From Bacteroidales bacterium Phil6 (lineage in GTDB: Bacteria; Bacteroidota; Bacteroidia; Bacteroidales; F082): a stretch of 64,000 nt of DNA. Under the pieces are notes generated by a model. It did no database searches, was not told where the DNA came from, and saw nothing but the letters and a program-made list of their open reading frames with translations. Where the stretch lies: the NCBI GenBank assembly GCA_002633315.1, contig NWBN01000032.1, positions 4,050 to 68,049 on the forward strand. Direction: 5' to 3'. Made by a program: the position numbers and the translations under genes. This document shows positions 60,821 through 64,000 of this stretch, in pieces (within the stretch, counting starts at the first letter, position 1; each line of letters starts with the position of its first letter).

Positions 60821-63800
60821 TGAAGATAGAAAAGGTAACGATAGAAAATCTTAACTCTATAGAAAAAGCGGAGATTTGTTTTAATGAAGGTATCCTTGCT
60901 CATGAACCTTTGTTCTTGATTTGTGGTGAAACAGGTACCGGGAAAAGTACTATCTTGGATGCCATAACTCTTGCATTGTTTGATAAATCGCCTCGTTATG
61001 AAAATACAGCAAGCACCGAATATATTGAAAATGGCCAGTCGAAAGTCAACAGTACGGCTAATATCTTGAGAAAAGGAACTTCGGAATGTAAGGCGGAACT
61101 GACATTTACTGTGGCAAATCAGACTTATGTGGCGCTGTGGAGAATTAGAAAAACTCGCAACGATAAATATAGTATGAATAACAGACGTCTGCTTTCTAAA
61201 ATTGATGGAGAAGTGATAGCTGATAACATAAATTCTGTTAATGATACCATCAAAAGTATTATTGGCTTGAATTATGAACAGTTTTTGCGTTCTGTCCTTT
61301 TGGCTCAGGGGCAGTTCAGCACATTTCTTAATTCTGAAAAAAATAAACAGACGGAAATATTGGAACTTCTGACAGGAACAGAAATATATTCCCATATCGC
61401 TACAGCCATTAAGGAAGAGAGAAGAAAAGCCGAGATGGAGAGAAATAATGCCAAGATAAGTCTTGATACCATCGATGCTCGAATTATCACAGAGGAAGAA
61501 GAAAACAATTTGGTGGTCAAACTGAATCAACTCGAAGTGATGCTGCAAGAATTGTCTGTTAAAATCAAAGAAAATGATTCAGCTTTGAAGTGGATGGCTG
61601 ACTTCCTGAAATTGCAGCATGAACTGTCGGAATATAAATCTCAATATGAAAAGGCACGGAATTGTCTGAATAGTGACGAGACAATTAAGACACGCGACAT
61701 TATTCGGGATTACAAGGCTACTGAATATTTCAGAGAACTTAAAAGACGCTCTGAAGAAGTGGAAAATGAAATCCTTGATTGTGAAAAGAAGATAAACATG
61801 TTAAAGTCTCGTTTCTTGAAACAGTTGTCTTCTTTTAATGCTTTTAAAATTCAAAAAAACAGTCTCTCGCTTGAATCGGAAAAATTGAAAGTTTATATAA
61901 AGGAACATGAAACTGATGAGTCTCTTTGTAATAATATCAAACTTGTAATTGCTCTGTTGAATGATGCATCTGCTGCCAAAAAAAGTATCATGGAATTGAG
62001 TAAACAAATATCTGACAATGCGAATGACAAAAATGACAAGATTGGATTGAGAGTTTCTAAGGAGGAAGAGAAACGTAAATCTTCAGATGAATACGATTTA
62101 TTGAATGATAATTTGAAACAAAAGGAAACTGAACTCTTTTCTTTTAATATTGACTCTCTGAATAATGAGTATAAAAATATTAATGATACAATAAGACAGA
62201 AGAATGAAAGAATTGCCAAACTTGAAAAGATCTGCGATATACTGACTCAATATTTTACTCTTAAAAATGTAATATCTGATAAAGAGAAAGAATTACTTAA
62301 TTGTGAATCTGTTTTTCCGGATGTTTGCAGCAAATTTGTTCAGGCTGAAGACAAATTTAAAAATGTCGATAATATTTTTAACAACATGCGGGTGCTGGCA
62401 GAAGATTGGATGAAAGAATACAGGGCTAAACTTAAAGATGGTGAGCCATGTCCTCTTTGCGGAAGTCTCGAACATAAGTATAAAGATGAACGCATTGTGG
62501 ATTCTTTACTTGATACCATAGAAAAACAAAGAAATGATGCAAGAAATATTTATTTGGCCGCTCTTAAGGAAAAGAACGGAATGGAGGCTGAATTGAAATC
62601 TTTGCAAGATACCTTAAAAATTAATAAAAAGAATCTTTCGGAATTTGAAAAAAGACTTGATGATTTATGCGACAATAAACCTGTTTATGATATCGAAAAG
62701 ATAAAAAATGTGATAAACAGTCACAGGGTAGAGGTGGATAAATATAAGCTCAAGTCTGAAAATGTTTTTAATAAATTATCTTTAGCTCGGAATTTACAGA
62801 ACGATATTAATTCTCTTCGTGTTAAACTTGATGAAAAAAAACATGCAGTCAACAATATCGAAATGGAAATCCTCAACATTAATAAGAATATCGAGATTCT
62901 TTCCAACAAGACCGATGCTCTAAAAAAAGACATGGTGAATAAAGAGAGTTTGTTTGATAGCAAGATTCTGGAAGCCGGAAAATATCTGACACACGATAAC
63001 TGGTTAGATGAATGGATGAGAGATGAGTCCGAATATGTTCATGTTTTGTCTGATAATGCAGATAATTGGATCAAGGTTAAAGAGAAATATGATGTTGTCA
63101 GTAATAAAATCGAAGAATATGAATCTATCAACAGACAGTGTGTCGATTATATTGAAAAGATAACTTCTTTAATGTCTGAATGGCCTGTAAATGTTGCTGA
63201 TAAGGCATCGTTTGATACAGGAAATCTTGTTTCTGATTTTTCGACTTTGTATTATGAAACGAAATCATCTGTCGATTTTATTGGCGAAAAGAAAAGACAA
63301 TATGAATCGAGCATTTCTTTGATTATGGATTTTATAAACAATAATACATTGAATATCAATGTTGAAAGACTTGATTTTCTGTATAATATCAGCAATATCA
63401 GTGAATATGAGAGATATTTGCGAGATAAGGAAGATGCATTCAATAGGGCTGAAAATTCTTATAAATTGAAATACAATGAATTACAAAAACATCATAAATT
63501 GATGACATTGCCCGATGATATGTCTGTTGATTTTCTTAAAAATGAAAGTGAACGTCTTCAAAAGGAGAATACCGATATTGTGGAAGAAAAGATGAGAATT
63601 AAATCGGAACTCGACAATAATGACAAAAATAAAAATGAAGTACGGAAATTCAGGGAATTGTATAAGGTTAAAGAGGATGAGTACACACTTTGGCGCAATC
63701 TTGCTGATACAATAGGCACAACTGAATCCAACAACTTCCGCCAGGTGGCACAGTTATATACTCTGAAAATCTTGCTTGAGCGTTCCAACTTTTTTTTGAA

Positions 63801-64000
63801 ACAAATCAGCAGTCGCTATGAGTTTTCTTATTCTTTGGATACATGGGCTATTATGGTGATTGACAAGAATATGGGTGGTATTGAGCGTGTCGCGAGTTCA
63901 TTGTCTGGCGGTGAAACATTTATTGTTTCTCTCGCTCTCGCTTTGGGGTTGGCTGCATTGAATGATACCTCTTTCAGCGTCAACATGTTGTTTATTGATG
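60820..64000 (+). CDS. sbcC: SbcC ATPase subunit, 3' end beyond the window
   Basis: 1060 codons, open to the right edge. The N-terminal half-site has Walker A G36-ETGTGK-S (CGETGTGKST). Long coiled coils flank a zinc hook C544-P-L-C547 (EPCPLCGS). The C-terminal part has the ABC signature SSLSGGETF (near residue 1029) and the window ends at the Walker B (NMLFID). The D-loop and the last tens of residues are missing only because the window ends. Partner of SbcD. Confidence 0.95.
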   Translation, partial: MKIEKVTIENLNSIEKAEICFNEGILAHEPLFLICGETGTGKSTILDAITLALFDKSPRYENTASTEYIENGQSKVNSTANILRKGTSECKAELTFTVANQTYVALWRIRKTRNDKYSMNNRRLLSKIDGEVIADNINSVNDTIKSIIGLNYEQFLRSVLLAQGQFSTFLNSEKNKQTEILELLTGTEIYSHIATAIKEERRKAEMERNNAKISLDTIDARIITEEEENNLVVKLNQLEVMLQELSVKIKENDSALKWMADFLKLQHELSEYKSQYEKARNCLNSDETIKTRDIIRDYKATEYFRELKRRSEEVENEILDCEKKINMLKSRFLKQLSSFNAFKIQKNSLSLESEKLKVYIKEHETDESLCNNIKLVIALLNDASAAKKSIMELSKQISDNANDKNDKIGLRVSKEEEKRKSSDEYDLLNDNLKQKETELFSFNIDSLNNEYKNINDTIRQKNERIAKLEKICDILTQYFTLKNVISDKEKELLNCESVFPDVCSKFVQAEDKFKNVDNIFNNMRVLAEDWMKEYRAKLKDGEPCPLCGSLEHKYKDERIVDSLLDTIEKQRNDARNIYLAALKEKNGMEAELKSLQDTLKINKKNLSEFEKRLDDLCDNKPVYDIEKIKNVINSHRVEVDKYKLKSENVFNKLSLARNLQNDINSLRVKLDEKKHAVNNIEMEILNINKNIEILSNKTDALKKDMVNKESLFDSKILEAGKYLTHDNWLDEWMRDESEYVHVLSDNADNWIKVKEKYDVVSNKIEEYESINRQCVDYIEKITSLMSEWPVNVADKASFDTGNLVSDFSTLYYETKSSVDFIGEKKRQYESSISLIMDFINNNTLNINVERLDFLYNISNISEYERYLRDKEDAFNRAENSYKLKYNELQKHHKLMTLPDDMSVDFLKNESERLQKENTDIVEEKMRIKSELDNNDKNKNEVRKFRELYKVKEDEYTLWRNLADTIGTTESNNFRQVAQLYTLKILLERSNFFLKQISSRYEFSYSLDTWAIMVIDKNMGGIERVASSLSGGETFIVSLALALGLAALNDTSFSVNMLFID

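Noticed and set aside
1-64000. CRISPR arrays, tRNA or rRNA genes
   Set aside because: No regularly spaced short repeats and no convincing cloverleaf or rRNA sequence were noticed in the intergenic gaps. A tRNAscan or Infernal run would be decisive.

Overview
The window looks like a chromosomal segment of a gut-type Bacteroidales (Bacteroidota). The evidence is low GC, promoters of the TTTG / TAnnTTTG type (four with both boxes at the expected 19-21 base spacing), a TonB-dependent receptor paired with a lipoprotein, an S-type sulfatase next to its anaerobic maturase, many lipoprotein signal peptides, LytTR-type regulation, and CTnDOT-like and IS1634-type mobile debris. I saw no rRNA, tRNA or CRISPR array.

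Layout. 1-5157: the tail of an unknown gene, a radical-SAM sulfatase maturase and a serine-type sulfatase, then a small two-gene unit with a SUKH/YrhA-like protein. 5301-15359: an alpha-glucan (glycogen) operon comprising a debranching enzyme, a GT4 synthase-like enzyme, a GH57 protein whose expected catalytic Asp is Asn, and a 1409-residue fusion of glycogen synthase with glucan phosphorylase, followed by a separate GT4 glycosyltransferase. 15449-22104: a decayed island between two direct copies of a ~112 bp terminator-bearing repeat. It holds a truncated IS1634-family transposase, a frameshifted rteC, a DUF4143-type ATPase, a chimeric OLD-like ATPase stub, a secreted protein, and an internally deleted IS256-family element whose right end abuts the right repeat copy. 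22136-28335: a TonB receptor with a beta-helix lipoprotein, and typA/bipA.

28338-39191 (mostly minus strand): an SLC13 anion transporter with a hybrid histidine kinase; a tolC-adaptor-RND efflux operon ending in a small P-II-like protein; a lipocalin. 39463-46958: TrkH, a LytS/LytTR two-component pair, and on the minus strand an operon of LTA-synthase-like transferase, diacylglycerol kinase-like enzyme and YbdG-like mechanosensitive channel. This operon reads as an envelope phosphoglycerol-transfer pathway with lipid recycling. 47116-55006: an M23 peptidase; smpB with a thioredoxin-like protein and a beta-helix lipoprotein; an SPFH protein; and a lipoprotein fusing dipeptidyl peptidase III to a complete nicotinamidase domain. 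55079-64000: a GH20 hexosaminidase with a GNAT acetyltransferase, an alpha/beta-hydrolase lipoprotein, sbcD, and sbcC running off the window end.

The most unusual items are the exported DPP III-nicotinamidase fusion, the synthase-phosphorylase fusion beside a catalytically altered GH57 protein, the repeat-bounded island whose two terminator copies carry loops inverted relative to each other, and the LtaS/DagK/MscS operon in a Gram-negative.
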